Below, one piece after another: positions 24,409 through 33,196 of a stretch of DNA of 64,000 bases. The DNA comes from Senimuribacter sp049852125. GTDB lineage: Bacteria; Bacillota; Clostridia; Peptostreptococcales; Anaerovoracaceae. The DNA is taken from the NCBI RefSeq assembly GCF_049852125.1, contig NZ_CP187532.1, positions 2,232,001 through 2,296,000 of the forward strand, in the 5' to 3' direction. The first letter of the stretch is position 1. Every line of letters starts with the position of its first letter. Position numbers and translations under genes: made by a program. Under the pieces are notes generated by a model. That model was given only the letters and a program-made list of their open reading frames with translations, made no database searches and had not been told where the DNA came from.

Positions 24409-27400
24409 TTATTTGCTCTCTGCCCTGCTTCTTCTGTCTGACAAAATCAGCACACCCAACGCCAGCACAGCGCTTACCAGCAGAGAAATCCAAAGCGGTA
24501 AACTGTTTTCATCGCCTGTTTTAGGATAATTCCACAGAGCGTTATTCACATCATATCTGTCCTTATAATTTTTATCGATATTCTTGTCAGCAATTCCATC
24601 TCCATCGGTATCAATGTTGATATCCGGAACCCCATCTCTGTCAATGTCAATATTAATATCCGGGATACCGTCTCCGTCAATGTCAATATTGATATCCGGC
24701 TTACCGTCTCCATCAACGTCGATATTGACGTCCGGGATGCCGTCTCCATTGGTATCAATGTTGATATCCGGATCCTTACTGCCAGGTTTTCCTCCAGGTT
24801 TATTTCCAGGCTTATTCGTCGGTTTCTCATCGCCCGGCTTATCCGGCTTATCTATATCCTCATTCAATTTCTGGTAAACCAACACGACCATCTGGTCCTC
24901 TCCCGTAAAGACGCCCTCGCTTTCGCCCTCGGCACGCACATACTTATATCCACTGATTTCATACTGCTGCAGCTGATACTTGCTGCCGATGTATCCGATA
25001 TAAGTATCATCTTCACGAATGATATTGCCTTCCTCATCTACAAAGCGCACCACCACTCTGCCGCTCATCTGCACATTCGAGCTTTTCTTGTACACATATG
25101 TTACAATCTGAACGTCCTCACTGAATGTGCCGCTTTCACTGCCCTCAACACGCTGCAGCTTATATCCGTTGATACGCTTTTCAGCAGTCTCATACGGCAA
25201 GCCAACAAATCCGTTGTAAATATCATCAAACTGTATGGTATTTCCATCCTCGTCTACATACTTTGCGATGACTGTGGACGCTTTATCTTCCGGCACATAA
25301 TACATTACAACAGATTTTACCGGTTTCTCAATTTCTCCTTGTTCCGCATTATCTTCCGATGCCATTGCCCGCATGTGAGCCGTATCATAAAATGGTCCTT
25401 CCGACTTAATAAAATGATATCCCGCAATGGAGTGGCGCGCCGCTTTATAAGCATCTCCAACATCGCCAATAATGAAATCATCACTTCGGATTGTGATATC
25501 AGCTTCCGTCCGATAATGTACGATAACCGTGCCATCCGGATATTCCGGCAAATCGTCCGGATCTACTGCAACATAGATGTAGGTAATAGACTGACTTGCC
25601 TTTTTAAAGGTAAACGCTGTCTTTTTATCCTGTCCTTCCTTCAGAAGATATCCCGGAATTGCCAAAGCTGCGGTAACACAATTCTCTCCTACGATACCAT
25701 TATAAACCAAATCGCTGTGCAGAACATTTCCTTTGTCATCCATGTACTTTGCGGTGATCATGCCTGTTTCAGGCGCAGGTTTTTCTGCCGCTTTTCGATA
25801 AACATAAGTAACTAGCTGGGGTTCTTTCTGAAAACGTCCATCTTCCTGTCCTGTTATTTCAACAAATTCATAGCCAGCAATTACAATACGAGAAGTTTTG
25901 TAGCTGCTGCCTGACTTCCCTTTGTAGACAATATCATCACAAAGGGTTTTCCCTCCTTCATCTACATACCTTGCCGTTACAGTATCAGGCATCGTCATCT
26001 TATAATAATGTGTGATTTCCTTCGTTTCCATAGCTAAAGTTCCTCTTAGCTCGCCTTCTGTTTTTTCATAATCATAGCCATGGAACTGTGGAATCTGCAC
26101 CTCATAAGGTGTTCCGACTCTGCCGTGTATCAGTTGATCATCGCGTACACGGTTGCCTTCATTATCAACAAAATGTACAATGACTCTTCCCTCGTTAATT
26201 TTCTCATATACATGGGTGATAACCTGATTACCCGGCTGATATGTACCAGCTGCGCCGCCGTCGGTTCTAACATGCTCATAACCCTGAATATATGGCGCAG
26301 TCACATTATAAGCCTCATCTACATAATTTGTAAATGTTTCTTCATCTTTAATAGGTTTGCCGTTCAGATCTACATATTTTACAGTGATACTGCCCAGCTG
26401 TCTGTAAATGTATTTAATCACCTGTACCTCATCGCTGAATGTACCGGTTTCCTTTCCTTCTACCCGAATAAACTCATATCCTTCTATATCAAGTTTTTCA
26501 GTACGGTAGCTTTGTCCTGCAGCTCCGGAGTATACTTTTGTCTGTGCTACCGTTCGTCCTGCGGTATCCAGATACCTTGCCAGCACATCACTGGCAAGAC
26601 GCATGTAAACAACGGTAACTTCCTTAACGCCGCTTTCTATGACGCCGCTTTCTTCGCCGATTACCCGTTCAAATTTATACTTATCGATTTCTTTTATCTG
26701 CGCAGCATATGCAGTGCCAATATTCCCGTTGCATATCACATCACGGCTGATTGTATATCCCTGATTGTCCTGATAATGAATAATCACACTGCCGCCCTTG
26801 TTCGGGCTCGGGTCAGGATGATCGTCCGCATTTTTGGTATAGACATAAGTTACGACAATCGGATTTTCTGTATAAGTCCCCGCAGCTGCGCCGGTTACCT
26901 CTTTAAAGGTATACCCCGAAATATAGATCTGTGAAGTCTGGTATTCCTCGCCAACGTGACCTTTATAGGTCATATCCGGCCTAATCCTGCTGCCGTCCTC
27001 ATCCTTATATTCTGCTGTCACCGTGCTGTTCTCGTGAACCGGCAGCTTTTCTTCCGGCTTATAGATAAACGTAACCAGCTGTGGTTTCTTTGTATAAGTG
27101 CCGGTCACATTCCCTTCCACCCGTACAAACTCGTAATCCTCAATAGCGAGCCGGTTGGCTTTATAAGGTTTTCCCGCTTCTCCTTTGCCGACGATATCTT
27201 CACAGAGTTGTTTCCCGTTTTCGTCCATGTATCGCGCTGTCACCGTATATGGAATCAAACACTTATATCGAAACGTGACGTCTACAGTATCGCTGTCCGG
27301 AAATGTACCACTTATCGGCGCGCCTTCTGCACGCAGATACTGATAGCCGAACACCTCTTTTGGCTGCAGCGAATAAGGCTTTCCGCTCTTGCCGCTGACC

Positions 27401-28215
27401 TTTTCATCTGGCAGCACTTCATCACCGTCTTCATCAGTATAATGCACATTCACGTTACCGTTTGGCAAAAGGGCTTCGATTACATCATCCGGATCCATAT
27501 ACTTATCCCAGATTTTCAGGTTGTACACCTTTCCTCCGGGAGACGCCTCTGCATTGGTAGCAATATCGTCAAAGAAGAAACCGAGTCTGGTTTTCTCATT
27601 CACGACCATCGGTATGCCCTGACCACTGGTGTCCTGCACTGACATATCAAACTTCTTCGTAGTCCCATCTACTACATAAGCTTCAAATGTGCCGCTCTTA
27701 TTTCTTCTGACAATTAAATCCACCACCTGATTGGGCTGGGTTACGCTGGCGCCGTTGACGCCATAGTTATAGAAATTCAGATGTCCCCCATTGTAAAAAT
27801 AGAATCCCGTATCGACGGTTGAATTCTTATAGTCGATGATTTTTCTCCATCCGCCCAAAGTATTTTCAAAAGAAAACTTCAGTCCGATGGTATATTCCTC
27901 ACCGATATTTTTATCAATATCAATATAAAAGCCGCCGCCTCTTGCCTTATTGGAATGCCACTGCCAATAAGTACCATTGTCAGCATCTTCTCCGAAAGCC
28001 GTTGTCGTATTGCTCCTCTCATTGTCCCCTGTGGAACTCCACGCTGTCAGCACAGAATGGCCTTTAGAGTCAATCAAATTGTTGTTAAAATTATACTGCA
28101 CGTAAGGCGTCAAATCATCGCTTCCCTCCGCATACAATATGTTAAAAGGAATTGTCCCGATTAGCAGCAGTATACAAAGAATGATACATTTAACCTTTGT
28201 CACTTTCCGTTTCAT
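24409..28215 (-). CDS. Sortase-anchored surface protein with 12 MucBP repeats
   Basis: 1268-residue cell-wall adhesin. Order of parts: signal peptide (about 1-30, MKRKVTKVKCIILCILLLIG); a lectin-like/LamG-type domain (about 35-250); twelve MucBP-type repeats of about 60-70 residues (about 255-1130), each with a start like VTARYMDENGK and an end like QLVTYVY; a short Pro/Gly/Lys linker; six to seven DINIDxDGDGxPD units (about 1150-1220) with Asp spacing typical of calcium-binding type-3 repeats; then the sorting signal YPKTGDE, a hydrophobic helix and a positively charged tail (DRRSRAESK). The sorting motif starts with Tyr rather than Leu. MucBP domains bind mucin glycans, so it probably attaches cells to host mucus. 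It is transcribed alone; no sortase gene lies in the window. Confidence 0.93.
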   Translation of the reverse strand: MKRKVTKVKCIILCILLLIGTIPFNILYAEGSDDLTPYVQYNFNNNLIDSKGHSVLTAWSSTGDNERSNTTTAFGEDADNGTYWQWHSNKARGGGFYIDIDKNIGEEYTIGLKFSFENTLGGWRKIIDYKNSTVDTGFYFYNGGHLNFYNYGVNGASVTQPNQVVDLIVRRNKSGTFEAYVVDGTTKKFDMSVQDTSGQGIPMVVNEKTRLGFFFDDIATNAEASPGGKVYNLKIWDKYMDPDDVIEALLPNGNVNVHYTDEDGDEVLPDEKVSGKSGKPYSLQPKEVFGYQYLRAEGAPISGTFPDSDTVDVTFRYKCLIPYTVTARYMDENGKQLCEDIVGKGEAGKPYKANRLAIEDYEFVRVEGNVTGTYTKKPQLVTFIYKPEEKLPVHENSTVTAEYKDEDGSRIRPDMTYKGHVGEEYQTSQIYISGYTFKEVTGAAAGTYTENPIVVTYVYTKNADDHPDPSPNKGGSVIIHYQDNQGYTISRDVICNGNIGTAYAAQIKEIDKYKFERVIGEESGVIESGVKEVTVVYMRLASDVLARYLDTAGRTVAQTKVYSGAAGQSYRTEKLDIEGYEFIRVEGKETGTFSDEVQVIKYIYRQLGSITVKYVDLNGKPIKDEETFTNYVDEAYNVTAPYIQGYEHVRTDGGAAGTYQPGNQVITHVYEKINEGRVIVHFVDNEGNRVRDDQLIHGRVGTPYEVQIPQFHGYDYEKTEGELRGTLAMETKEITHYYKMTMPDTVTARYVDEGGKTLCDDIVYKGKSGSSYKTSRIVIAGYEFVEITGQEDGRFQKEPQLVTYVYRKAAEKPAPETGMITAKYMDDKGNVLHSDLVYNGIVGENCVTAALAIPGYLLKEGQDKKTAFTFKKASQSITYIYVAVDPDDLPEYPDGTVIVHYRTEADITIRSDDFIIGDVGDAYKAARHSIAGYHFIKSEGPFYDTAHMRAMASEDNAEQGEIEKPVKSVVMYYVPEDKASTVIAKYVDEDGNTIQFDDIYNGFVGLPYETAEKRINGYKLQRVEGSESGTFSEDVQIVTYVYKKSSNVQMSGRVVVRFVDEEGNIIREDDTYIGYIGSKYQLQQYEISGYKYVRAEGESEGVFTGEDQMVVLVYQKLNEDIDKPDKPGDEKPTNKPGNKPGGKPGSKDPDINIDTNGDGIPDVNIDVDGDGKPDINIDIDGDGIPDINIDIDRDGVPDINIDTDGDGIADKNIDKNYKDRYDVNNALWNYPKTGDENSLPLWISLLVSAVLALGVLILSDRRSRAESK
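24600..24770 (-). repeat. Short tandem coding repeat (about 36 bp units)
   Basis: Tandem units encoding DINIDxDGDGxPD, with near-identical DNA such as TTGATATCCGG and CCGTCTCCGTCAATGTC recurring every 36 bases. The similarity at DNA level suggests recent expansion and a possible length-variable site within the surface protein stalk. Confidence 0.8.
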
Positions 28216-28373
28216 AAAATGTCCTTTCCTTTATTTTCTATTTGCTCAAACCACGCTGATTCCCAATGTTTCCCCAAGTTATACCAATTCATTTTATATT
28301 TTAACATAAAACAACCTCCCCGTAAACCTCTCGTTTCTGCAAATTCAGAGCAAAAATACACGTTTTCCGTTGG

Positions 28374-29870
28374 TCACCTCAGCTTTTTTCGAAATTCCTC
28401 AAAGGCCTTCCTGACATCCGCATCCACGTCTAGTTGCTCCATATAATACTGCATGCGCCGCATCTGCTCCTGCAGCCGCTTTTCCAGATTCTGTTTCTCA
28501 ATCTCATCATCCGTATCCACTGCTTCTTCAGAAATCTGCGCAGGTATCTCTGCATCCAAATATACCTGCATCCTCCAAAGCAGATATAATGGAAGACTGT
28601 AGGTGTATGTCTGTTCCACAAAATGTTCCCCAATATTCTTCATGGAACATCTGAAACCCAATTCAGGCTGATACCTTTTACAAAAAAGCCTGTAGCTCTT
28701 CGCCTTTGTATTAACCTCCGCCTTGCTTTCAATGGGGATCAGTTTCTCAGCCTCATCAATGAGAAAATCCAGTTCCGCCGTATTACCCGATTTCCAAAAA
28801 TATGGCTGTTTTCCTAGTTTCAAAAGTTCCGTCATCACATAATTTTCCGTCAACGCACCTTTAAAACGTTCAAACCGTTCTGTTCCCTGTAAAATAGTCT
28901 GTGCTGAAACACCCGACTTTCTGCGCAGAAGACCTACATCAGACAAATATACTTTGAAATTGGTTTTATTCGCACAGAAAGAAAGAGGCTGTTCCAGCTT
29001 TTCTACCAATTCCAGGCGATAGGCAAGTCCCGCATCGACCAGCCACTGCAGCGCATCTTCCAAATCCTTTGCCCGCGCGCCTTGTTTTACATGAGAAAAA
29101 ATAAATTTATGATTGTCCTTTGCAAGCTGTGCCGGAATCGCATCCCAAATCCACGTGATTTTCGGCACTTCAGACAGCGGCGCATGCTTGGAAAAATCAC
29201 TGCGGTAATCAATCAAAATATTATCCTGAATACGTTCAACTTTCTCAAAATCATGGTTTTCTACCCAGGCCGCCACCGCTTCCGGCATACCGCCTACTGC
29301 ATAATAGATTCGCTGCAAACGGCATAGCGGCTCCGTGTACGCTGCAGGCAGCGCCTTTTCAAAGGCAAAACGTTGTACGCCTTCGTGCAATTTCGGATTT
29401 TCCGCCTGCAGAAATTCAGAAAAACTCATCGGATACATCTGCATATGATCCACTTTTCCTACGGGAAAAGAAATATGATCCCGCTTTAGCGCTACATCCA
29501 AAAGCGATCCCGCGCATATCAAATGCAGCTGCCTGTTCTCTTCACAAAAGTATTTCAAGGAGGTTACGGCACGGGGACACGCCTGAATTTCATCAAAAAT
29601 CACCAGCGTTTTTCCAGGAATCAACGGTTTTCCGTGATACAGCTGTCCCAGTTCCTCCAAAATACGATCTGTTTTAAGGTTATAGTCAAAAACGCTTTGC
29701 AGTCCCTCGTCCCCTTCAAAATTGAAATATGCCACATCTTCAAAATACATTTCTCCAAAATGCTTCATGGCATAAGTTTTTCCGCACTGTCTCACTCCAG
29801 TAAGAATCAGCGGTTTTCTATCCGGATTTTCTTTCCACGCTTCCAATTTCTTTATGATTTCTCTTTCCAT
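28374..29870 (-). CDS. AAA ATPase with DUF4143 C-terminal domain
   Basis: 498 residues. Walker A is GVRQCGKT (about residues 21-28) and Walker B is LVIFDEIQACP (about 89-99), followed by a sensor segment ICAGSLLDVAL. The second half matches the DUF4143 region, with a restriction-endonuclease-like LDFLIDEAEKLIPIESKAE segment (D...E-x-K) near residues 380-400. Such proteins are widespread and often horizontally spread, with unsettled function. A C-terminal acidic, helical extension (about 440-498) is predicted from composition. It has its own promoter (29901-29929) under three phased palindromes (29946-30019). It is unrelated in function to its neighbours. Confidence 0.9.
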   Translation of the reverse strand: MEREIIKKLEAWKENPDRKPLILTGVRQCGKTYAMKHFGEMYFEDVAYFNFEGDEGLQSVFDYNLKTDRILEELGQLYHGKPLIPGKTLVIFDEIQACPRAVTSLKYFCEENRQLHLICAGSLLDVALKRDHISFPVGKVDHMQMYPMSFSEFLQAENPKLHEGVQRFAFEKALPAAYTEPLCRLQRIYYAVGGMPEAVAAWVENHDFEKVERIQDNILIDYRSDFSKHAPLSEVPKITWIWDAIPAQLAKDNHKFIFSHVKQGARAKDLEDALQWLVDAGLAYRLELVEKLEQPLSFCANKTNFKVYLSDVGLLRRKSGVSAQTILQGTERFERFKGALTENYVMTELLKLGKQPYFWKSGNTAELDFLIDEAEKLIPIESKAEVNTKAKSYRLFCKRYQPELGFRCSMKNIGEHFVEQTYTYSLPLYLLWRMQVYLDAEIPAQISEEAVDTDDEIEKQNLEKRLQEQMRRMQYYMEQLDVDADVRKAFEEFRKKLR

Positions 29871-29900
29871 CCCTCTCCTCCATGGTTTTACTTTGTTCTC

Positions 29901-29929
29901 ATCATATCATAGATGATGTTTGATTTCAA
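29901..29929 (-). promoter_or_regulatory. Promoter of the DUF4143 ATPase gene
   Basis: Minus-strand TTGAAA (29924-29929) and TATGAT (29901-29906) with a 17-base spacer, about 30 bases upstream of the ATG at 29870. Confidence 0.7.
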
Positions 29930-29939
29930 CGGGGGTTTC

Positions 29940-30025
29940 ACATTATTCATATGAAAAACGCAATATTTTTTGCATTTTTCATATGAATAATGTTCTAATT
30001 TTTGCGTTTTCCATAGGAATCATAT
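29940..30025. repeat. Near-perfect 24-bp inverted repeat plus a third related copy
   Basis: Arms at 29940-29963 and 29970-29993 match at 23 of 24 positions with a 6-base loop. A third, more diverged copy in the same orientation as the right arm follows at 30002-30025. Each copy contains a palindrome: TTCATATGAA at 29946-29955 and 29978-29987, and TTCCATAGGAA at 30009-30019. Their centres are 32 and 31.5 bp apart, three helical turns. It lies directly upstream of the DUF4143 promoter. Confidence 0.85.
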
Positions 30026-30045
30026 CATTTCCTTTCCTGCCAACG

Positions 30046-30073
30046 AAAAAAAGAACCCTACGGTCCTTTTTTT
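30046..30073 (-). terminator. Terminator after the copy-2 ferredoxin gene
   Basis: A 12-bp stem formed by A-rich and T-rich arms closing on ACC-GTAG-GGT, read on the minus strand and ending in seven T. It lies 10 bases downstream of the ferredoxin stop. Confidence 0.8.
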
Positions 30074-30082
30074 CTCATGCAT

Positions 30083-30364
30083 TTATTTCGCTTCCTTCAC
30101 AGGTACAAACTTTGCTTCGTTCATGAGCGGATGCTGCAGCTTGATCGCTCCTTTGATAGGACATTCCATGACGCAGGCGCCGCAGTACCAACATTCGCCC
30201 GGGTACATGACAATCGGATGCTCCCCTTTGTTCACACTGTGTACCAACACGTCGACCTGGCACACATCGGCGCAGCGGTTGCAGCCGATGCACAGCTCCT
30301 GATTGTAAATAATCGGTCTTGCACTACTGGTTACAACGGATGTATATAATTCTTTCTTTTCCAT
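30083..30364 (-). CDS. Two-[4Fe-4S] ferredoxin partner of the flavoprotein (copy 2)
   Basis: 93 residues with two cluster motifs, CIGCNRCADVC and CWYCGACVMEC, and the same overall plan as the ferredoxin at 3925-4221 (including the KGEHPIVMYPGECWYCG block). The start overlaps the flavoprotein stop by one base. One difference from copy 1 is an extra residue in ECPIKGAIKL, and the N-terminal 18 residues are unrelated. It ends the two-gene operon at a strong terminator. Confidence 0.9.
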   Translation of the reverse strand: MEKKELYTSVVTSSARPIIYNQELCIGCNRCADVCQVDVLVHSVNKGEHPIVMYPGECWYCGACVMECPIKGAIKLQHPLMNEAKFVPVKEAK

Positions 30365-32298
30365 TATTTTGCACCCCCTATATAGTCCTGATTCCTCTTT
30401 TCATATTCTTCCTTCAGGTTGCCGAAGTAATCGTGCTCTACGATGCCCTTCACAGGTTTTCCGTCTTCCATTCTGATGGTAATGAAGTGACGGTCTTTCT
30501 CCGGATCCATTTCCGGATAATCGCTTCTCTCAAAGCACAGCGGCGCGGAGCTCGACTCTCTCATAAGGCAGGCGTTTAAAATCAGCTTTGCCACTTCCAG
30601 AATATCTAAAACCTCGTGGGTTCTCATCAAATCGTGCGGTGTAACAGCGGACAGCTGCGGTACTTTGTCACGCTCATAGCTTTCCAGAAGGTCAAGTCCT
30701 TCTTTCAGAAGATCCGCACATTTCACACCGCCGCAGTAATTCTGCATCGCTTTGGAAATCGCCATATTCAGTTCCCGCCAGTTCATGCCGTCTTCATTTG
30801 CAAGGGGCGCGTACAGACGCTCCATCTCAGCATCGATTTCCGCCTGCTTTGGCTCTGCATAGTCCACCTTGTCCGCGTGGTCAGCCGCTTTTCTACCTGC
30901 ATAGTAGCCTGTGGCACTGGCGTAACCGCAGCAGTCGGATGCAAAGAGCTGATCTCCCGCTGCATAGATACCATCAATATTGGTCATCAGATCCCAGTCG
31001 TGCATGATGCCGCCCGGCGCGCCGAACAGCTGCCTTTCCTGGGTCAGGAACGCCGCAGACTGCCAACCTGTACCATAGCTTTGCAGTGCGTGCTTTGCCG
31101 GATCGAAGCCTCTTTCCGTATAATTCTGCAAAATAGGAATTTTGGTCTTTCCTTCTTCGCCGACCATCATGCCCCAGATCACCTTCCGTTCCATTTCCGG
31201 CATTCTGGACAGATCCGCGTAGAACGGCAGCTGATAGCCTCGTTTCATCAGTTCGTCAAAAGGCATGGTTTCCGGTCCTCTGTATTCGTATTTCGGCTCG
31301 TCGATGACGCCACCCTTTAGGAAAAATTTCTGACCCTCTACCGGATAATACCGCTCAGACACTGTTTTCAGCACATTGCCGTCTCTGTCCAAATACGGAA
31401 TTTCCACGCCTCTGGCATCGACCATGGTTGCCGCGTACCAGGTATTGTGGTTATTGCCTGCGCCGTAAGGCGGAAAGCTTCTGCCGGAAGCGGAGAACTC
31501 ACCTTTTACAGACTTTTCCATCATGGTAAATTCCATACCGGCTCTGGCGCCCATAGCGTGACCGCTGCCGATACTCTGCATCGGACGGAATTCACAAAGC
31601 CCCACAAGGTCAGGATTGAACAGCCATACGCGGGCAGGTCTCGACATGCACAATACCGTAGATTTTGCCTTAAATACGTGGAACTTTCCGGTGCGCACAT
31701 TCATGCCCATGGCGCCGATGCCCCGCTTCTTACCGTTTTCCACTGTAGTCAGAAGGGCAGTCGCTTCCGTTCTGTCAAAAATTCTGACCCCCAACTTTTT
31801 GCACTGTTTGTACAGCGCCGGTTTAAAGGTAGAACCCCAGACACGCAGGGTGAATTTGTTCTTATAATCATAGGCGAACATCAGCTTTGTTTCCGCGTCG
31901 CGAAACTCCGCGCCTGCAAATTCATCTTCGGTATCTCTGATTTTACCGCCAAAGCTTTCCAAATCCAGAAGCCGGTCATATCCTTCCCGGCATTCAATGT
32001 AATGGGCGATGCCGTTGCTGTAGTGGCTTTGTTCGTCTACATAAGCATTCGCGATTTCCTCTGGCGTTACCTGGGAGCACGGATTGGTGCACGCAGATTC
32101 CCAGTGGTCAAAACCAGTTCCGGCGCTGCCGCTTCGGATCGTCGCTCCTTTTTCTACCAGAATGACTGATTTTCCTTTTCTCGCTGCCGCAATCGCTGCG
32201 AAACAGCCGGCAAGACCGCCACCCAGCACCAGGACCTCCGCTTCGTCCGTCTGCACGCCGCCAATTTCATTTGCATAAGGCCATTTATATTCTTTCAT
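30364..32298 (-). CDS. FAD-dependent oxidoreductase, fumarate reductase/APS reductase alpha-like (copy 2)
   Basis: 644 residues, clearly a paralogue of the protein at 1976-3925: long stretches are identical, for example GGKIRDTEDEFAGA, TKLMFAYDYKNKFT and RKVIWGMMVG. The FAD fold is VLVLGGGLAGCFAA at about residues 22-35. Most of the length aligns without gaps, so the two copies should do similar chemistry on perhaps different substrates. Here the module is only flavoprotein plus ferredoxin, divergent from a GntR/FCD regulator at 32500. No peptidase is in the operon. The intergenic region has two copies of ATTTTGCAAAATTTAT. Confidence 0.87.
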   Translation of the reverse strand: MKEYKWPYANEIGGVQTDEAEVLVLGGGLAGCFAAIAAARKGKSVILVEKGATIRSGSAGTGFDHWESACTNPCSQVTPEEIANAYVDEQSHYSNGIAHYIECREGYDRLLDLESFGGKIRDTEDEFAGAEFRDAETKLMFAYDYKNKFTLRVWGSTFKPALYKQCKKLGVRIFDRTEATALLTTVENGKKRGIGAMGMNVRTGKFHVFKAKSTVLCMSRPARVWLFNPDLVGLCEFRPMQSIGSGHAMGARAGMEFTMMEKSVKGEFSASGRSFPPYGAGNNHNTWYAATMVDARGVEIPYLDRDGNVLKTVSERYYPVEGQKFFLKGGVIDEPKYEYRGPETMPFDELMKRGYQLPFYADLSRMPEMERKVIWGMMVGEEGKTKIPILQNYTERGFDPAKHALQSYGTGWQSAAFLTQERQLFGAPGGIMHDWDLMTNIDGIYAAGDQLFASDCCGYASATGYYAGRKAADHADKVDYAEPKQAEIDAEMERLYAPLANEDGMNWRELNMAISKAMQNYCGGVKCADLLKEGLDLLESYERDKVPQLSAVTPHDLMRTHEVLDILEVAKLILNACLMRESSSAPLCFERSDYPEMDPEKDRHFITIRMEDGKPVKGIVEHDYFGNLKEEYEKRNQDYIGGAK

Positions 32299-32326
32299 GA
32301 TTGACTTCTTCTCCTTCCGACGATTT

Positions 32327-32411
32327 ATTTTGCAAAATTTATTTCTTTTTTATAAAATATCACAAACCGGCGCAAAAATCAATAGTTTTGCATGGATTTT
32401 GCAAAATTTAT
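32327..32411. promoter_or_regulatory. Two identical ATTTTGCAAAATTTAT sites between flavoprotein 2 and its GntR
   Basis: Identical 16-bp copies at 32327-32342 and 32396-32411, each with the perfect palindrome ATTTTGCAAAAT. The same word, one T shorter, lies at the first flavoprotein promoter (about 1886-1900). These are good candidates for binding by the adjacent GntR/FCD protein. Confidence 0.6.
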
Positions 32412-32499
32412 TTTTATATTGCAACTCGATTGATTTTCATTAAGTAATATGATAAAATAAAATATCGTAATTTTGGATTTTATTGCCAGGAGGATTTTA

Positions 32500-33177
32500 A
32501 TGGGAACGAAAACAACTTTAGCAGAACAGATCTACCAGGAGCTTTTCCACGATATCACCACCCAAAAATTGATATTTGGTCAGAAATTGACCTTACAGGA
32601 TCTGAAAACCCGCTTTCAGGTCAGCCAGACGCCGGTGCGGGAAGCCCTGACAAGACTCATAGAGGATGGTCTTGTTAATTACTATTCCAATCTAGGCGTT
32701 GCCGTAACCCAATTCACCAGCTCAGATATTCGCGAGCTCTACCAATGCATCAGCGAATTCGATGCCCTTGCGATTCTTTTCTGCAAAAATGCCTTTACTA
32801 CAGCGCCGCTGATTTATGAACTGGAAAACATCATCACCGCCGGTGATCAATGTCTGGCAAAAGGCGATTTGAAGGGCTGGAGTCAAAGTTCTGATGACGC
32901 GCACACTGTATTTTACCGTCACGCACAGAATCACTATCTGGACGACGCAGCCAAAAGACTGCGGGCGAAAATTCAGGTATTTGCCAACATGTACTACTTT
33001 GATGATCCGGTTCATGCAGAGAACATTCACAGAGGGCACACAGAAATTCTGGAAAATATCAAAGCCGGCGATTTTGCAGAAGCCGCAAATGTCATGCGTC
33101 TGCATCTGCACTACAATATGGTCTATGCCCTCAACGCCTACGAGGCTGCGCCGAAAGCAAAAGATACGCTCAAATAG
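32500..33177 (+). CDS. GntR family regulator, FCD subfamily (divergent from flavoprotein 2)
   Basis: 225 residues from ATG 32500, which follows AGGAGG; the upstream in-frame ATG at 32473 has no site. DNA-binding region FQVSQTPVREALTRLIEDGLVNYYSN, then an FCD ligand domain with DDAHTVFYRHAQNHYLDDAAKRL and a metal-binding His pattern. Very similar to the regulator at 23679. Divergent position and the two palindromes make it the likely regulator of the flavoprotein-ferredoxin pair at 30083-32298, and perhaps of the copy at 1976. Confidence 0.93.
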   Translation: MGTKTTLAEQIYQELFHDITTQKLIFGQKLTLQDLKTRFQVSQTPVREALTRLIEDGLVNYYSNLGVAVTQFTSSDIRELYQCISEFDALAILFCKNAFTTAPLIYELENIITAGDQCLAKGDLKGWSQSSDDAHTVFYRHAQNHYLDDAAKRLRAKIQVFANMYYFDDPVHAENIHRGHTEILENIKAGDFAEAANVMRLHLHYNMVYALNAYEAAPKAKDTLK

Positions 33178-33187
33178 AACGTATCTT
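33161..33187. terminator. Hairpin overlapping the GntR stop codon
   Basis: Stem AAGATACG / CGTATCTT with an 11-base loop containing the stop codon of the GntR gene. It lies between convergent genes and can act on both strands. Confidence 0.6.
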
Positions 33188-33196
33188 CCTTCTAAT

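Noticed and set aside
28374..30025. DUF4143 ATPase plus hairpin as a toxin-antitoxin or defence island
   Set aside because: Single gene without a partner; defence role would be a guess.
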